Below the pieces are notes generated by a model that worked only from the letters and a program-made list of their open reading frames with translations, was not told where the DNA came from and searched no databases. Below are positions 46,587 through 57,251 of a stretch of 64,000 bases of DNA, piece by piece; positions within the stretch are counted from its first letter, which is position 1; every line of letters starts with the position of its first letter. Position numbers and translations under genes: made by a program. The stretch lies in contig JAUZSK010000005.1 of NCBI GenBank assembly GCA_030949565.1, forward strand, positions 1-64,000, written 5' to 3'. The DNA is from Enterobacterales bacterium. GTDB taxonomy: Bacteria; Pseudomonadota; Gammaproteobacteria; Enterobacterales; Kangiellaceae.

Positions 46587-49020
46587 AGGTTTTCATCAAA
46601 CAAACGATCAATACGGGTGTATTCATCCAGCCAACTTGATGGTTGTTTGAATCCATGCGCTTCCACCGGATAAATGGCCGTTTCAAAATAACGGGTCTTT
46701 TTTAATTCTATCAGCCGCTGCACTAGGCGCACACTATCTTTAAAGAAAACATTGTCATCAATCATGCCATGACAAATAAGGAGCGGTTTACTTAAACCCT
46801 GCGCAAATTCAATGGGTGAGCTTCGCTCAAAGGCATCAGGGTCAACTTCAGGTGTATTAAGGATGTTAGAAGTATAACCATGATTATAATGACTCCAATC
46901 GGTCACCGGTCTTAAGGCCGCTCCAGCGGCAAATAACTCGGGCGCTTTAAACATCGCCATAAAAGTCATAAAACCACCATAGAACCGCCATAAACACCGA
47001 TACGATTAGCATCAACCTGCTTATTTTTAACCAGCCAAGCGACGCCGTCTTTTAGGTCATCTAATTCTGGGCTGCCCATATTTCGATAAATAGCGGTACG
47101 CCAATCACGGCCATAGCCTTTAGAAGCACGGTAATCCATGTCTAGTACCACATAGCCTTTTTGGACTAAATAGTTATGAAACATATATTCTCTAAAATAA
47201 CCCGACCAGCCTTGATGGGAGTTCTGTAAATAGCCCGCGCCGTGCACAAAAACAACGGCAGGGCGTAGACTGCTATCTTTTGTTTTTTCCTCAGCCTGAT
47301 AAAAACGAGAGTAGATATTACGCTTCACATGGGTCGATGCTATTTCAACTATTTCCGGTTTAATCCAAGCATAGCTAGAAAAATATTGAGACTGAGTATG
47401 AGTTAATTGGCTAGCCGATGTCTTTTCTCCAACTTTCAGCAAATAAAGCTCGGGTTTTTGATTGCTAGTAGAATGAGTCAGCAACAATTGTTGGTTATTG
47501 TGAGATAAAACATAGTCGTTCATGCCGTCTAAGTTTGTTAAAGCTTGACTACTGCGACTATCCAGATCAAATCGATAGATTTCATAAATACCCGGATGCT
47601 TTTTATTGGCTCGATAATAAATATGTTTACCATCTTTGCCAATCGTTAAATGATTAACCTCAAATTTACCATGCGTCAATTGAGTTGATTTTCGACGTCC
47701 TGTTTTAATGTAAAGGTGAGAGTAACCATCTTCTTCTGACAAATAATAGAGTGTTTTATTATCCGGCAACCAGCCAAAATCATTAAATGCCCAATCATTA
47801 ACCCAAGCTTCGTCAGAAAGCCAGTGAGCGGTTTTGAGCTTTTTCTTAGTGATATCTAGGGTAACAATCCAGCGCGATTTATTGTCATAAGAAAACAATA
47901 AAATTGCCATCTTCTGGCTATTATCAGACCATTCAACACCTTGGTTTTCAGCCCAATTATAAGCAGAAATTGCTCTAGGCTGCTGTCTTTCTTTAAAGGT
48001 ATAGCCAATTTTTTTGGCAGCCTTTTTACGCAATTTTTTCAACGGATCGTCATTGATCCCAGGTAAACTGGATAAATCGAGTTTTGATTTGTTACCGCTG
48101 AGCAGATCAATTAGATAAAAAGTTTCATTGATGGGTTTAGAACTACCAACCAAAGACCTTACTTGACGACTTTTAGTATAACCATCATCGGTCACCCATT
48201 CAGGCATCTGTTCGCGTTTTCCAGTGAGGTCTTTATCCACCAGTCCGAGCACTAGCCATTTGGCATCCGGTGATAGGCGAAAAGTTTTAATGCTTTTGTT
48301 AGCACCTAGATACCAAGTTTTGTACTCCTGTTGTTTAAGGGCATTATCACGTTGTTTTTGAAAACGATTTTCTTCTTGTCTATTTTTGATAAAATCAAGT
48401 AAGCGAGGTTGAGACTGCTGCAAATAGTCTTTCTTTTTTTCAAACTCTGGATCTTTTTGCAATTTAAAATCCGCTATTTGTCTGACCAATCCATTCTCAA
48501 GGTGGTAAAAGAAAATCTGATAGCCAACTAAAAAACTGATAGTGTAGGGATCAACAAAATGACTAGCACTCTGCTTTTGGGCGTCTGCAGTGATCGCTTG
48601 AATCTGCATATTTTTCTGGTCTTGAATATAGACATCACCTTGAAAAGTAAATACCAAATGGGTTTTAGTTTTATTTAACTCGCCGTGACTGGACGCTTCT
48701 AGCAGCCAATCATCGGGGCTTTTGATAGGACTTAGCAGATTTTGCTTAAGCTGCAGCTTAAAATGCTCGTTATGTTCATGTCCTAGCGCTTTCTTTTGAA
48801 AGTATATGGAAGCGTCATCATTTGCCCACGATGGATTTTGTGGACTATTACCCATCCAGTCAGGCGCAGACATAATTTGCTCTAAGCTCAATACTTCTAA
48901 CTTTGCCAAAGCATTAGATTGGTCAGCTTGAACCGTAAAGTTCAATACCAAGACTAATAAAAGCCACTTGAAGATTTGTTTAACTTTAGAATATTGCGCC
49001 GAACTCATGGTTTGCCTCAC
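46580..49020 (-). pseudogene. S9-family peptidase (DPP IV/POP-like), single frameshift
   Basis: About 813 residues. An N-terminal signal (IFKWLLLVLVLNFTVQADQS) is followed by a beta-propeller with WSDNSQKMAILLFSYD, NDWAFNDFGWLPDNKTLYYL-SEEDGYSHLY, and a C-terminal catalytic domain: FVHGAGYLQNSHQGWSGYF, VLDMDYRASKGYGRDWRTAI and the nucleophile motif. The frame breaks exactly at the nucleophile: VYGGS-MVVL stop at 46966, while restoring one T gives [14 protein letters not shown]. The rest carries the Asp ([10 protein letters not shown]) and His (VEAHGF). Secreted, cleaves peptides, often after proline. The break may be a sequencing error; if real, the enzyme is dead. Overlaps the DUF1653 gene. 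Confidence 0.85.
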
Positions 49021-49286
49021 TAAAAATACTTCCTGATTAACTATTTATAACCAAACACCTGTCGTTAACGGCCTTAATCTTAAGCTTGTATAAGCCATTA
49101 ACGAAAGAATTGAGCATTCTATCACTATTAAATTGCGTTGATAAATGAACAAAAAGCTTTAATTGAGTGATAGAATAACACTATTCTAAACAAAGCGCTA
49201 AATTGCTAATGGACTTTATTTGATAGCAATCAAAAAAGTTCGATGCTTGACTAACTTCAAGCATAATAGCCACACTGCAACCAAAG

Positions 49287-50184
49287 ATGACGAGTTACAA
49301 AGCCATGAGAGATCGCAAGCAATCCCCTAACCCGATGCAGGTCACAATCAAGAAGGTCGCCTCCGCAAATGGTCGAGCGTGGCTAACCCAGGCTTACAAA
49401 ATTTTTAGACAATCAATGGGGGTTTGGTTAGGAATCGCAAGTTTCTTAACACTTCTTCAATTAATTCCAGTGGTTAGCCAATTAGCCTCGTTATTTATAC
49501 CCTTTGCTATCGGCGGTTTGATGCTAGGCTGTCAAAAACAGGCACAAGGGCAAGCAATGAAATTTGATCATATTTTTGGAGGGATTAAACAAGATAGCAG
49601 ACAGCTTATTACTCTGTCCTTAAGCTACGGTCTTATGTCTCTTGCTGTAATGTTGATTACCTTTATGCTAATGCAATCTTTAGGTCTTGATATGAGCAAA
49701 ATTCTACCAGAAGATCTACAAAAAATGACGCCTATGCAGCTAACTCAATGGATTGAAACAGCCGATCCTCAAGTGGTTTATTCAATTATTTCAAGCGCTG
49801 TTAACAGGCCTAGCCATAGCGCTGACTTTAATGATGCCGGTTTTGATGGCACTTTGGTTTGCACCCGCGCTGGTGGTGTTCAAAAAACAGTCTGCGTTAA
49901 AAGCTTTAAGCCTTAGTTTTGCCGCATGTCGCATCAATATGATGCCATTGACCTTTTATGGTTTAGCGGTCATCGGTTATGCCATTATCTTTTTCCTTGG
50001 CTTATCCTTTGTTTCCTTGCTACTGCCATTTCTAGCGATTCCTGTGATTATATTTGCCTATTTGGCGGTATTTTCAATTACCGTTACCTCTATCTATACC
50101 TCTTTTGTCGATGTCTTTATTGATGAGCCGATTGATGCCGAGGATAACAAATTGAACGATTCTGACTCAAGCATGATAGCCTAG
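49287..50184 (+). pseudogene. BPSS1780-type membrane protein, single frameshift
   Basis: About 298 residues of integral membrane protein. The N-terminal frame reads RAWLTQAYKIFRQSMGVWLG then GGLMLGCQKQAQGQ and KFDHIFGGIKQDSRQLI, as in the BPSS1780 family. It breaks near 49795, where one extra T shifts the frame. The second frame continues ALLTGLAIALTLMMPVLMAL-WFAPALVVFKKQSALKALSL and further TM segments, ending DSDSSMIA. About six TM segments. Function unknown. The start is uncertain: MQVTIKK at 49335 is an alternative. The 7TM/GGDEF-like gene starts 17 bp later, probably in the same transcript. Confidence 0.75.
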
Positions 50185-50200
50185 TAAGAATCAAAATCTT

Positions 50201-51886
50201 ATGTCTAAAAATAAAATCGACCAACTGATACTTATTTTTGCTGCTCTTTGCTTATTTTTTGGCACAGAAAACATACAGTCCGCGCAGTTAATTGATGAGT
50301 TTCCTACTGCAATTAATGGTGATTGGTCAATTTGTGTAGTCTATACAAATGGTCAATCGGACTGCAACAATGGCGTATTAAAGGATATCAAACCCTTCTA
50401 TGAACAATCGGTTGTACAATTTATCTATAAAAAACAGCTTATTATTAGTAGTGAACTTAATCAGACGATACTTGGCTTATGGCTTAATGTGGTGGATGAA
50501 GCTGATGAGGTCAGATTTAATGGATTCCTTATCGGTAAAACAGGAAAAGCTCCACCCAATTTCCAAACCGCTTTCCGCTATCCAAGACACTATTTAATTC
50601 CTCACCATGTTATCAAGTACGATCAGTTCAACCAGTTAGAAATTAAAACCTTTAGCTCAATCAACCGCCCAGGCATTTACCAACATCAAGTGCTGATCAA
50701 CCAGTATCTTGATCGATATACCAATCAAAAAAGAATCAGTACACTGTATATCTCCATAGTTACCATTTTGATCTTATTAACTCTATTCCAGTTCTACTAC
50801 TATTTTATGGTTAAGGGTAATGATGAAACTATCTACCTAACTGTGTTCTTACTCGCCTTCACTTTCATTACTTTTACTCGGTCCACCGTACCATTACATA
50901 TTGGATTAGATTTAAATGCGATCATTAAAATAGAGCTCTTTCTAATCAGCACTGGCTTTGTTGCTTTTATCTTTTTTACTTTTCGTTTTTTAGAACTAAA
51001 AGTCAATAAACTGACTATTGTCAGTAGCATTGTCATTTCTCTGGTCGGAATTATTAGTATTATTTATCCTAACCCGCTGCATTTAAGATTTATATATGAA
51101 GGCGGTTACTGGATCATTCTTTTAAGTTCTTTCTTAATCCTCAGCTATGCTATGTTTTCAGCCTCCCCTAAACGCAGGAAATATAGCCGGTTCATCAATA
51201 GTAACGGCTTACTAGCGTGGGGCTTTATTGGTTTTGATGCTCTATCACAGTCCAAAGCTCTATTTAATTGGCACATTGAAATAAAGCCTTGGCTACTACC
51301 GATGGTTGCAGCACTCGTTGGTATTGCCATGATGATTGCAGTGACTCACAAATATTGGCGTGTATTTAAGACCGCAAATTATGACCAACTAACAGGCATG
51401 CTATTGAAGCCAGTATTTTTTAGCCGACTCAATGAAAAATTGAACCAAGTGAGAACCGATAACACGAGCTTGCTGGTTGCCGTCATTAATATTAGCGAGG
51501 TTTCACATATTAGTAGAAGCTTCGGCCAAAATATCGGTAATAATTTAATGCAATTAATTAGTTTATCTATCTATAAGTCCATCGCGCCTACGGATCTTGT
51601 TTGCCAGTTTAATCCTCAGGAATTTTGTATTGCGGTTAATGCTAATTCTCAGAATGACGCTGAACAGTTTATTAAACAATTTCACCAATCTCTGGTCAGC
51701 AACCAGCAACCATTGAGTGATGAGACGGAGCTCTATATCGGAGCAAAAATAGGCGCTGTGGTTTATAACTTCGAACAACACCAATCACTAACGCAACTGC
51801 TTCAGGACGCTAATTACGGACTAGAGCGGGCCAAAAATCAAGCGAGTCAAGATGTCGTGTTAGTGAAAAATTTATCGCGTACTTAG
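50201..51886 (+). CDS. 7TM sensor protein with degenerate GGDEF domain
   Basis: A 561-residue protein: signal peptide (LILIFAALCLFFGTENIQSA), a periplasmic beta-rich part (about 30-180), seven TM helices (about 185-385, e.g. ISTLYISIVTILILLTLFQF), then a GGDEF-fold domain (YDQLTGMLLKPVFFSRLNEK; VINISEVSHISRSFGQNIGN). Where active enzymes have GG(D/E)EF, this has FNPQEFCI, and the metal Asp and substrate residues are changed, so it should not make c-di-GMP. It lacks EAL. It resembles 7TMR-DISM-type receptors. It may act as a c-di-GMP or GTP sensor or scaffold, which is inference. It lies downstream of the BPSS1780-like gene. Confidence 0.75.
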   Translation: MSKNKIDQLILIFAALCLFFGTENIQSAQLIDEFPTAINGDWSICVVYTNGQSDCNNGVLKDIKPFYEQSVVQFIYKKQLIISSELNQTILGLWLNVVDEADEVRFNGFLIGKTGKAPPNFQTAFRYPRHYLIPHHVIKYDQFNQLEIKTFSSINRPGIYQHQVLINQYLDRYTNQKRISTLYISIVTILILLTLFQFYYYFMVKGNDETIYLTVFLLAFTFITFTRSTVPLHIGLDLNAIIKIELFLISTGFVAFIFFTFRFLELKVNKLTIVSSIVISLVGIISIIYPNPLHLRFIYEGGYWIILLSSFLILSYAMFSASPKRRKYSRFINSNGLLAWGFIGFDALSQSKALFNWHIEIKPWLLPMVAALVGIAMMIAVTHKYWRVFKTANYDQLTGMLLKPVFFSRLNEKLNQVRTDNTSLLVAVINISEVSHISRSFGQNIGNNLMQLISLSIYKSIAPTDLVCQFNPQEFCIAVNANSQNDAEQFIKQFHQSLVSNQQPLSDETELYIGAKIGAVVYNFEQHQSLTQLLQDANYGLERAKNQASQDVVLVKNLSRT

Positions 51887-51922
51887 GTATCTTGTAACTA
51901 TAAATAACTCACCAAAGTGAGG

Positions 51923-52405
51923 CTAGTCTCTAAAGTTATTAAATTGAAGTGGCCATTCAAGTGATTCTGCCTTAATTAATGCAATAACTTGTTGTAGGTC
52001 ATCACGCTTTTTACCCGTTACGCGTAATTTATCGCCTTGAATAGCCGTTTGAACTTTAATTTTTTCATTTTTGACCATCTTAATCACTTTATTGGCGAGG
52101 CTTTGTTCAATCCCTTCACGGATTGCAACCGCTAAGTGTACCACTTTACCATAGGCTTGGATCTCCCCGACGTCAGCACATTTTGTGTCAATCCCACGTT
52201 TGATCAATTTTGCAATCAATATATCGCGTAATTGATTCGCTTGGAATTCCGCATCGGCTGTTATTTTAATCTGCTTTTGCTCAAGAGCAAATTGCGCTGA
52301 TGAACCTTTGAGATCAAACCGTGTGTTTATTTCACGATTCGCTTGATCAACAGCATTGCGTAGTTCATGTAGATCAACTTCTGATACAATATCAAATGAT
52401 GGCAT
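51923..52405 (-). CDS. yajQ: YajQ-family nucleotide-binding protein
   Basis: A 160-residue soluble protein beginning MPSFDIVSEVDLHELRNAVD and containing NREINTRFDLKGSSAQFALE and AIQGDKLRVTGKKRDDLQQV, ending ESLEWPLQFNNFRD. These are diagnostic of the DUF520/YajQ family, two RNA-recognition-like folds that bind nucleotides; the Xanthomonas homologue binds c-di-GMP and affects transcription. I chose ATG 52405, which has GGAGGAAG in front, over a 14-residue longer frame. Two c-di-GMP-type domain proteins elsewhere in the window make the signalling link attractive but unproved. Confidence 0.93.
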   Translation of the reverse strand: MPSFDIVSEVDLHELRNAVDQANREINTRFDLKGSSAQFALEQKQIKITADAEFQANQLRDILIAKLIKRGIDTKCADVGEIQAYGKVVHLAVAIREGIEQSLANKVIKMVKNEKIKVQTAIQGDKLRVTGKKRDDLQQVIALIKAESLEWPLQFNNFRD

Positions 52406-52612
52406 AAAACTTCCTCCGCGCCCAAAAACTCTATTATAAAGCGTCAAGCATTGATTGAATAGTCATTGAAATAGTCCAATATACAGATCTCCTATTAATC
52501 GCACTTAATATTACCGCTTTGCTCTGCTATGTTATACTTTAGACGGCCCAAAGCCACAACAATAATTATTCCTTCGGATTTTATTTCAAATTTAAGATCA
52601 ATTGGACAATCG

Positions 52613-54001
52613 ATGCCTGTATTAGATAATTTTGAAAAAGAGCATAGCAGCGACCGCTTACATCAACTCAATGATGCACTAGAAAGTGGGCGTTTTATGT
52701 TGGTGAGAACCATGCTCAACCAGTTACCGGCTGCTGATGTTGCTCATATGCTCGAATCCACCCCGCCAAGAGAAAGAAAAGTCTTGTGGCGTTTAGTCGA
52801 TTCCGAACAAGAAGGCGAAGTACTTCAGTTTCTGAATGAAGATCTTTTAAAAGCCTTTGTTGAGGAAATGGAACCAGCAGAGTTAGCTGCTGCTACTGCC
52901 AAACTGGATACCGATGATCTAGCCGATATTCTCGGCGACTTACCCGATAAAATTACACAAGAAGTGATGGCTTCGATGGGTTCGCAAGATCGAAGCCGTA
53001 TTGAGCAAGCGCTACAATATCCAGAAGATACTGCGGGTGGATTGATGAATACGGATACCATTACCGTACGCCCAGCGGTAACGATTGAAGTGGTCCTACG
53101 CTACCTTAGGATGCAAAAAGAACTGCCTCAAAATACCGATAGTATTTATGTAGTTGATACGCATGACAAACTGATTGGTACGGTTTATCTAGCAAGGCTT
53201 ATTACCGGGCAACCGGAGCAAATGGTCGATGAAGTGGTGGATGAGGAAATAGAAGCTATTCCTGTAGCGCTGCCAGATACCGATGTAGCGAGCCTATTTG
53301 AAAGACACGATCTTGTATCGGCCCCAGTTATTGATGACAATGATAAGCTACTAGGCCGAATAACCATTGATGACGTACTGGATGTTATTATCGAAGATGC
53401 CGATCACTCTTTAATGAGCATGGCGGGGCTGGATGAAAATGATGATACCTTCGCGCCGGTGTTTACCAGTGCTAAACGACGGGCTTTATGGCTCGGTATC
53501 AACCTTCTTACGGTGATCACCGCCGCATCCTTTATTGGTATTTTTGAACAGAATATTCAAGCCGTTGCTACCTTAGCCGTGTTATTACCGATTGTCGCAA
53601 GTATGGGAGGAATTGCAGGAACTCAGTCGCTAACCCTTGTGATTCGTGGTATGAGCATCGGTCATATCAGTAGCAACAATTTCCGTTGGCTCGTATTTAA
53701 AGAGTTAGGAGTAAGCTTAATTAACGGCTTGGTGTGGGCTCTGATCATTGGATTTTGTGCCTTTTGGTGGTATAGCTACAGCGATAATTATTCAGCAATC
53801 GCTTTGGAACTGGGGCTTTCAGTTGGTGGTGCTATGATGATCAATCTTATTGTGGGTACTTTATTTGGAGCCATTTTACCAATGATTTTAACTAAAATGA
53901 GAATTGACCCCGCATTATCCGGTGGCGTTATTTTAACAACTCTTACCGATCTGGTTGGATTTTTATCAGTTCTCGGTTTAGCCACTCTGTTTATCAAGTA
54001 A
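52613..54001 (+). CDS. mgtE: Magnesium transporter MgtE
   Basis: A magnesium channel/transporter of about 462 residues. The cytosolic N domain (MLVRTMLNQLPAADVAHMLE; LAAATAKLDTDDLADILGDL) and a CBS pair (SIYVVDTHDKLIGTVYLARL; DLVSAPVIDDNDKLLGRITI, DDVLDVI) precede five TM helices with the pore motifs (PIVASMGGIAGTQSLTLVIR, ending AILPMILTKMRIDPALSGGV). The N/CBS region gates the pore in response to cytosolic magnesium. I chose ATG 52613 (MPVLDNFEKEHSS); the frame is open 28 codons upstream. Confidence 0.92.
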   Translation: MPVLDNFEKEHSSDRLHQLNDALESGRFMLVRTMLNQLPAADVAHMLESTPPRERKVLWRLVDSEQEGEVLQFLNEDLLKAFVEEMEPAELAAATAKLDTDDLADILGDLPDKITQEVMASMGSQDRSRIEQALQYPEDTAGGLMNTDTITVRPAVTIEVVLRYLRMQKELPQNTDSIYVVDTHDKLIGTVYLARLITGQPEQMVDEVVDEEIEAIPVALPDTDVASLFERHDLVSAPVIDDNDKLLGRITIDDVLDVIIEDADHSLMSMAGLDENDDTFAPVFTSAKRRALWLGINLLTVITAASFIGIFEQNIQAVATLAVLLPIVASMGGIAGTQSLTLVIRGMSIGHISSNNFRWLVFKELGVSLINGLVWALIIGFCAFWWYSYSDNYSAIALELGLSVGGAMMINLIVGTLFGAILPMILTKMRIDPALSGGVILTTLTDLVGFLSVLGLATLFIK

Positions 54002-54038
54002 AGGTCATCTTAGGCGAACTAATCCATTGGTTTGCAAA

Positions 54039-54497
54039 TCATCCATTATTTTTAATCGCTTGAGTAATAAAGCGATCCAGATGATTAGCAAAGGCTTGCT
54101 TATCGGCTTGACCAAGCGGTGGCGGTCCACCGGTGTGCTCTCCACTAGCGCGCATGGTATCTAGAAAGTCGCGCATATTGAGTCGTGCGCGTATATTATC
54201 GGGCGTATGTAATTCACCTCTCGAGCTGAGTGCTTTTGCGCCTTTTTCAATCACTTCAGCAGCTAAGGGAATATCACTAGTAATCACCAGATCACCCGCT
54301 TCGACCATAGCGACTATTTTATCATCAGCAACATCGAAACCAGAAGAAACTTGCAGCATATGAATAAAAGGCGATTTAGGTCTGGCTATACTTTGATTAG
54401 CCACAAGCGTTAATGTTGTTTGCGTACGGATTGCGGCCTTAAATAATATTTCCTTTATGATCACCGGACAAGCATCGGCGTCGACCCATATTTTCAT
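54039..54497 (-). CDS. YaiI/YqxD family protein (DUF188)
   Basis: A 152-residue protein with the DUF188 hallmarks: [60 protein letters not shown] and [19 protein letters not shown]. The D-A-D-A-C-P start and ITxDIPLA are PIN-like acidic positions, so a nuclease-type fold is likely; biological function is unknown. It follows der after 23 bp on the same strand. Confidence 0.9.
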   Translation of the reverse strand: MKIWVDADACPVIIKEILFKAAIRTQTTLTLVANQSIARPKSPFIHMLQVSSGFDVADDKIVAMVEAGDLVITSDIPLAAEVIEKGAKALSSRGELHTPDNIRARLNMRDFLDTMRASGEHTGGPPPLGQADKQAFANHLDRFITQAIKNNG

Positions 54498-54520
54498 TTT
54501 GCCAGCACCTATATATCTCT

Positions 54521-55957
54521 TTAGTATTTCTTTCGAGTCATTTTTTTACTACGACTACGATTACGTCTCGATTTATCCATTAATTCTTTAGTCACTTTAA
54601 CTTTTTTATCACGGAAAGGATTGGCCGATTCTTTTAATTCAAATTTAATTGGCGTTCCCACCACTTTTAGAGCCTCTCTAAAACCCTTTTCTAAATATCG
54701 AATGTAGGATTTAGGTAAAGATTTAGTTTGGTTTCCATGAATCACAATACGCGGTGGGTTATGTCCACCGGGATGAGCATAACGTAGCTTTGCCTTAAAG
54801 CGCCCCTTTGCTGGCGGTTGATGTTTTGCCACGACAAGCTCTAAAATGCGGGTTAATTTAGATGCCGACATGGTTACCCGGGCTCCGGCGTATGCTTCAT
54901 CGACGGCTTCCCATAAGTGCCCAACATTGGTACCGTGCAATGCTGAAATATATTTTATTCGTGCGAAATCTGCAAAATAAAGGCGTCTTGCGATAGCTTC
55001 TTTTACGTCAGTTTTTTTCTCTTCAGTCATATTGTCCCATTTATTAACGCCTAAAACCAAAGAGCGCCCAGCATCTATGGCAAAACCTAATAAATTGAGA
55101 TCTTGTTCAGTGATTCCCTCGCGTGCATCAAAAATCATGATAACCACATTAGCGTCATTGATCGCTTGCAAGGTTTTAAGCACGGAGAATTTTTCAACGG
55201 TTTCATTAACCTTGCCACGCCTACGAACGCCAGCGGTGTCAATCAGAGTATATTGTTTATTGCGTCTTTCCATTTCAATATATATGGAATCTCGAGTTGT
55301 GCCAGGAAGATCATACACAACCACCCGTTCTTCGCCCAACATTCGGTTGACTAGGGTCGATTTACCAACATTGGGGCGACCAATAATCGCTAGTTTGGGC
55401 CCTTGATTGGGTTCATCCGATAAGGCTTGGCTAGCTTTTTGAACCGCTATCTGCTCTAGTTTTTGTGTCAGCGCGGGGAATACAACATCGTCAATTAAAC
55501 GATTAACACCGCGCCCATGAGCTGCCGCTATGGCAGTAATAGACTCAAAACCTAAGGCATAGAAATCGGATAAAACTGTATTTTGATCAAGCCCATCCAC
55601 CTTATTAACCACTAGATGAATTTGTCTATTTTCTAAACGCAATTGTTGTGCAAAAGTTTGATCAATAGCGGTGAGTCCTTCTCTGGCATTGACGATAAAT
55701 AAAGTAATGTCGGCTTCGCGCACTGCTTGCATCGACTGATCAGCCATCAATCCATCAACACCGACTTCGCCACCAGTAATTCCTCCGGTGTCGATAATGA
55801 TAAAATTTTGGTCATTAAAAGTAGCATGCCCATATTGCCGGTCACGGGTAAGCCCCGGTAAATCCGCCACTAACGCATCACGGCTGCGAGTAAATCGATT
55901 AAATAGGGTCGATTTGCCAACATTCGGGCGTCCAACCAGTGCAATAACAGGTAACAT
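54521..55957 (-). CDS. der: Ribosome biogenesis GTPase Der (EngA)
   Basis: An essential GTPase acting in late 50S subunit assembly. The 478-residue protein has two tandem GTPase domains: domain 1 with [29 protein letters not shown] and VNKVD; domain 2 with [36 protein letters not shown] and VNKWD. A C-terminal KH-like domain ([20 protein letters not shown]-type) follows and a basic tail [14 protein letters not shown]. Start [11 protein letters not shown] at 55957 is the family start; a longer frame to 56011 is open. A terminator-like hairpin separates it from bamB, as if der had its own promoter. Confidence 0.95.
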   Translation of the reverse strand: MLPVIALVGRPNVGKSTLFNRFTRSRDALVADLPGLTRDRQYGHATFNDQNFIIIDTGGITGGEVGVDGLMADQSMQAVREADITLFIVNAREGLTAIDQTFAQQLRLENRQIHLVVNKVDGLDQNTVLSDFYALGFESITAIAAAHGRGVNRLIDDVVFPALTQKLEQIAVQKASQALSDEPNQGPKLAIIGRPNVGKSTLVNRMLGEERVVVYDLPGTTRDSIYIEMERRNKQYTLIDTAGVRRRGKVNETVEKFSVLKTLQAINDANVVIMIFDAREGITEQDLNLLGFAIDAGRSLVLGVNKWDNMTEEKKTDVKEAIARRLYFADFARIKYISALHGTNVGHLWEAVDEAYAGARVTMSASKLTRILELVVAKHQPPAKGRFKAKLRYAHPGGHNPPRIVIHGNQTKSLPKSYIRYLEKGFREALKVVGTPIKFELKESANPFRDKKVKVTKELMDKSRRNRSRSKKMTRKKY

Positions 55958-56040
55958 ACATTTTCCAAGGGTGATCCAACCATTTTGAGAGGGTTGAACT
56001 TTTTCGAACAATCACTTATTCGTTAATTTCCAAAATCACA

Positions 56041-56063
56041 AAAACCGTCGAAAGAACGGTTTT
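56041..56063 (-). terminator. Terminator between bamB and der
   Basis: Hairpin AAAACCGT (56041-56048), loop of seven, ACGGTTTT (56056-56063). Read on the minus strand, it is followed by TGTGATTTTGG after a TTTTT run. It lies 55 bp past the bamB stop, so it should end the pilW-to-bamB transcript. Confidence 0.7.
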
Positions 56064-56117
56064 AGGTTAAATATTTATTTCAAAGTAAACCTTAAGCTCT
56101 ATCGCTCAGTATCTACA

Positions 56118-57251
56118 TTATTTTTCTATGGCGTACAATGAACCATCTTTAGAATAAAGGATCAGGGTATCCTCAATAACTAACGGACGCGCGCTAAAAC
56201 CACTGGAGTCTATACTCTTTCGACTCACAATTTTGCCCGTTTTTGGCGAAATCCAATGTAAATAACCTTCAAAATCGGCTACCACCAAAAACTCTCCAAC
56301 AACAGCAGGAGCGGTTAACTGACGTCGATGTAAATCTTTTTGAGTCCAAATAATGACACCATTACTACGATTGATTGCACTGACATAACTGTTCTCATGG
56401 GTTGCAAATAAAAGTAATTCACCAACTGCCAAATCACGATAGGTCGACAACTCTCGTTGCCAATTAAACTCACCATTGCGATAATTTAAGCTGGCTAGGT
56501 TACCATTAAAAGATCCTATATAAATAGAGCTTCCCACTACCAAAGGTTGCAAATCAATATCCACTAAACGCTGAATCTCTGATCCACCAATGGCTGTGGC
56601 AATACGCTTTTCCCAAGCTAACTGCCCATTTTCAAGGATAAATACTGCGAGCTTACCATTTGAAAAGCCGGCCATTACACCACCGCCAAAAATAACGGGC
56701 GATGAATTACCGCGGAGCGTTAAAGAAGGTAAAGACTCATCATAAAACCACTTTTGCTCACCTGAAATGCCGTCAAATGCAAATATTTTTCCATCGCTAG
56801 TTCTAACCACAACATAACCGTCGCCAACTGCGGGGCTAGAAATAATCTCGCTAGACACTTGCGCTTTCCACAGGAACTCACCATTCTCGGCATTTAATAC
56901 ATGCAGTTCTCCTTGGCTGGTTCCAAATGCCAGTATTTTATTTCCAACAGCTGGTCCACCGGCAATCGGTAACTCAAAATCTTTGCTCCATATCTTGCGG
57001 CCATTTTTAGGGTCTATCGCCATAACTTTACCAAAAGCATCGACCACGTAAATTTTTCCATAGGCGTATACAGGAGGAATTTTAACCGATAGATCGCTTT
57101 GCCCACTACCAATGCTTGTCGACCAAATCACTCGGCTTTTGAATTGATTATCAATTTCAACTAAAGGATCCGGCGCATAAAAATCTTCATCGTCACTACA
57201 GGCCGAAAGCAATAAGGAGCCAACTAATATCAATAAAGGCAATAATCGCAT
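56118..57251 (-). CDS. bamB: Outer-membrane assembly lipoprotein BamB
   Basis: A subunit of the BAM complex that helps BamA insert beta-barrel proteins. The 377-residue product has lipoprotein signal PLLILVGSLLLSAC (lipobox LSAC) and an eight-blade PQQ-like propeller (VYAYGKIYVVDAFGKVMAID; GGPAVGNKILAFGTSQGELH; NAENGEFLWKAQV and similar repeats). Length matches the family. Its ATG overlaps the stop of yfgM by one base, consistent with one transcript. Confidence 0.94.
   Translation of the reverse strand: MRLLPLLILVGSLLLSACSDDEDFYAPDPLVEIDNQFKSRVIWSTSIGSGQSDLSVKIPPVYAYGKIYVVDAFGKVMAIDPKNGRKIWSKDFELPIAGGPAVGNKILAFGTSQGELHVLNAENGEFLWKAQVSSEIISSPAVGDGYVVVRTSDGKIFAFDGISGEQKWFYDESLPSLTLRGNSSPVIFGGGVMAGFSNGKLAVFILENGQLAWEKRIATAIGGSEIQRLVDIDLQPLVVGSSIYIGSFNGNLASLNYRNGEFNWQRELSTYRDLAVGELLLFATHENSYVSAINRSNGVIIWTQKDLHRRQLTAPAVVGEFLVVADFEGYLHWISPKTGKIVSRKSIDSSGFSARPLVIEDTLILYSKDGSLYAIEK

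Noticed and set aside
51908-51921. Short hairpin CTCAC/GTGAG between the 7TM gene and yajQ
   Set aside because: Five base pairs and an interrupted T tract; not convincing as a terminator.
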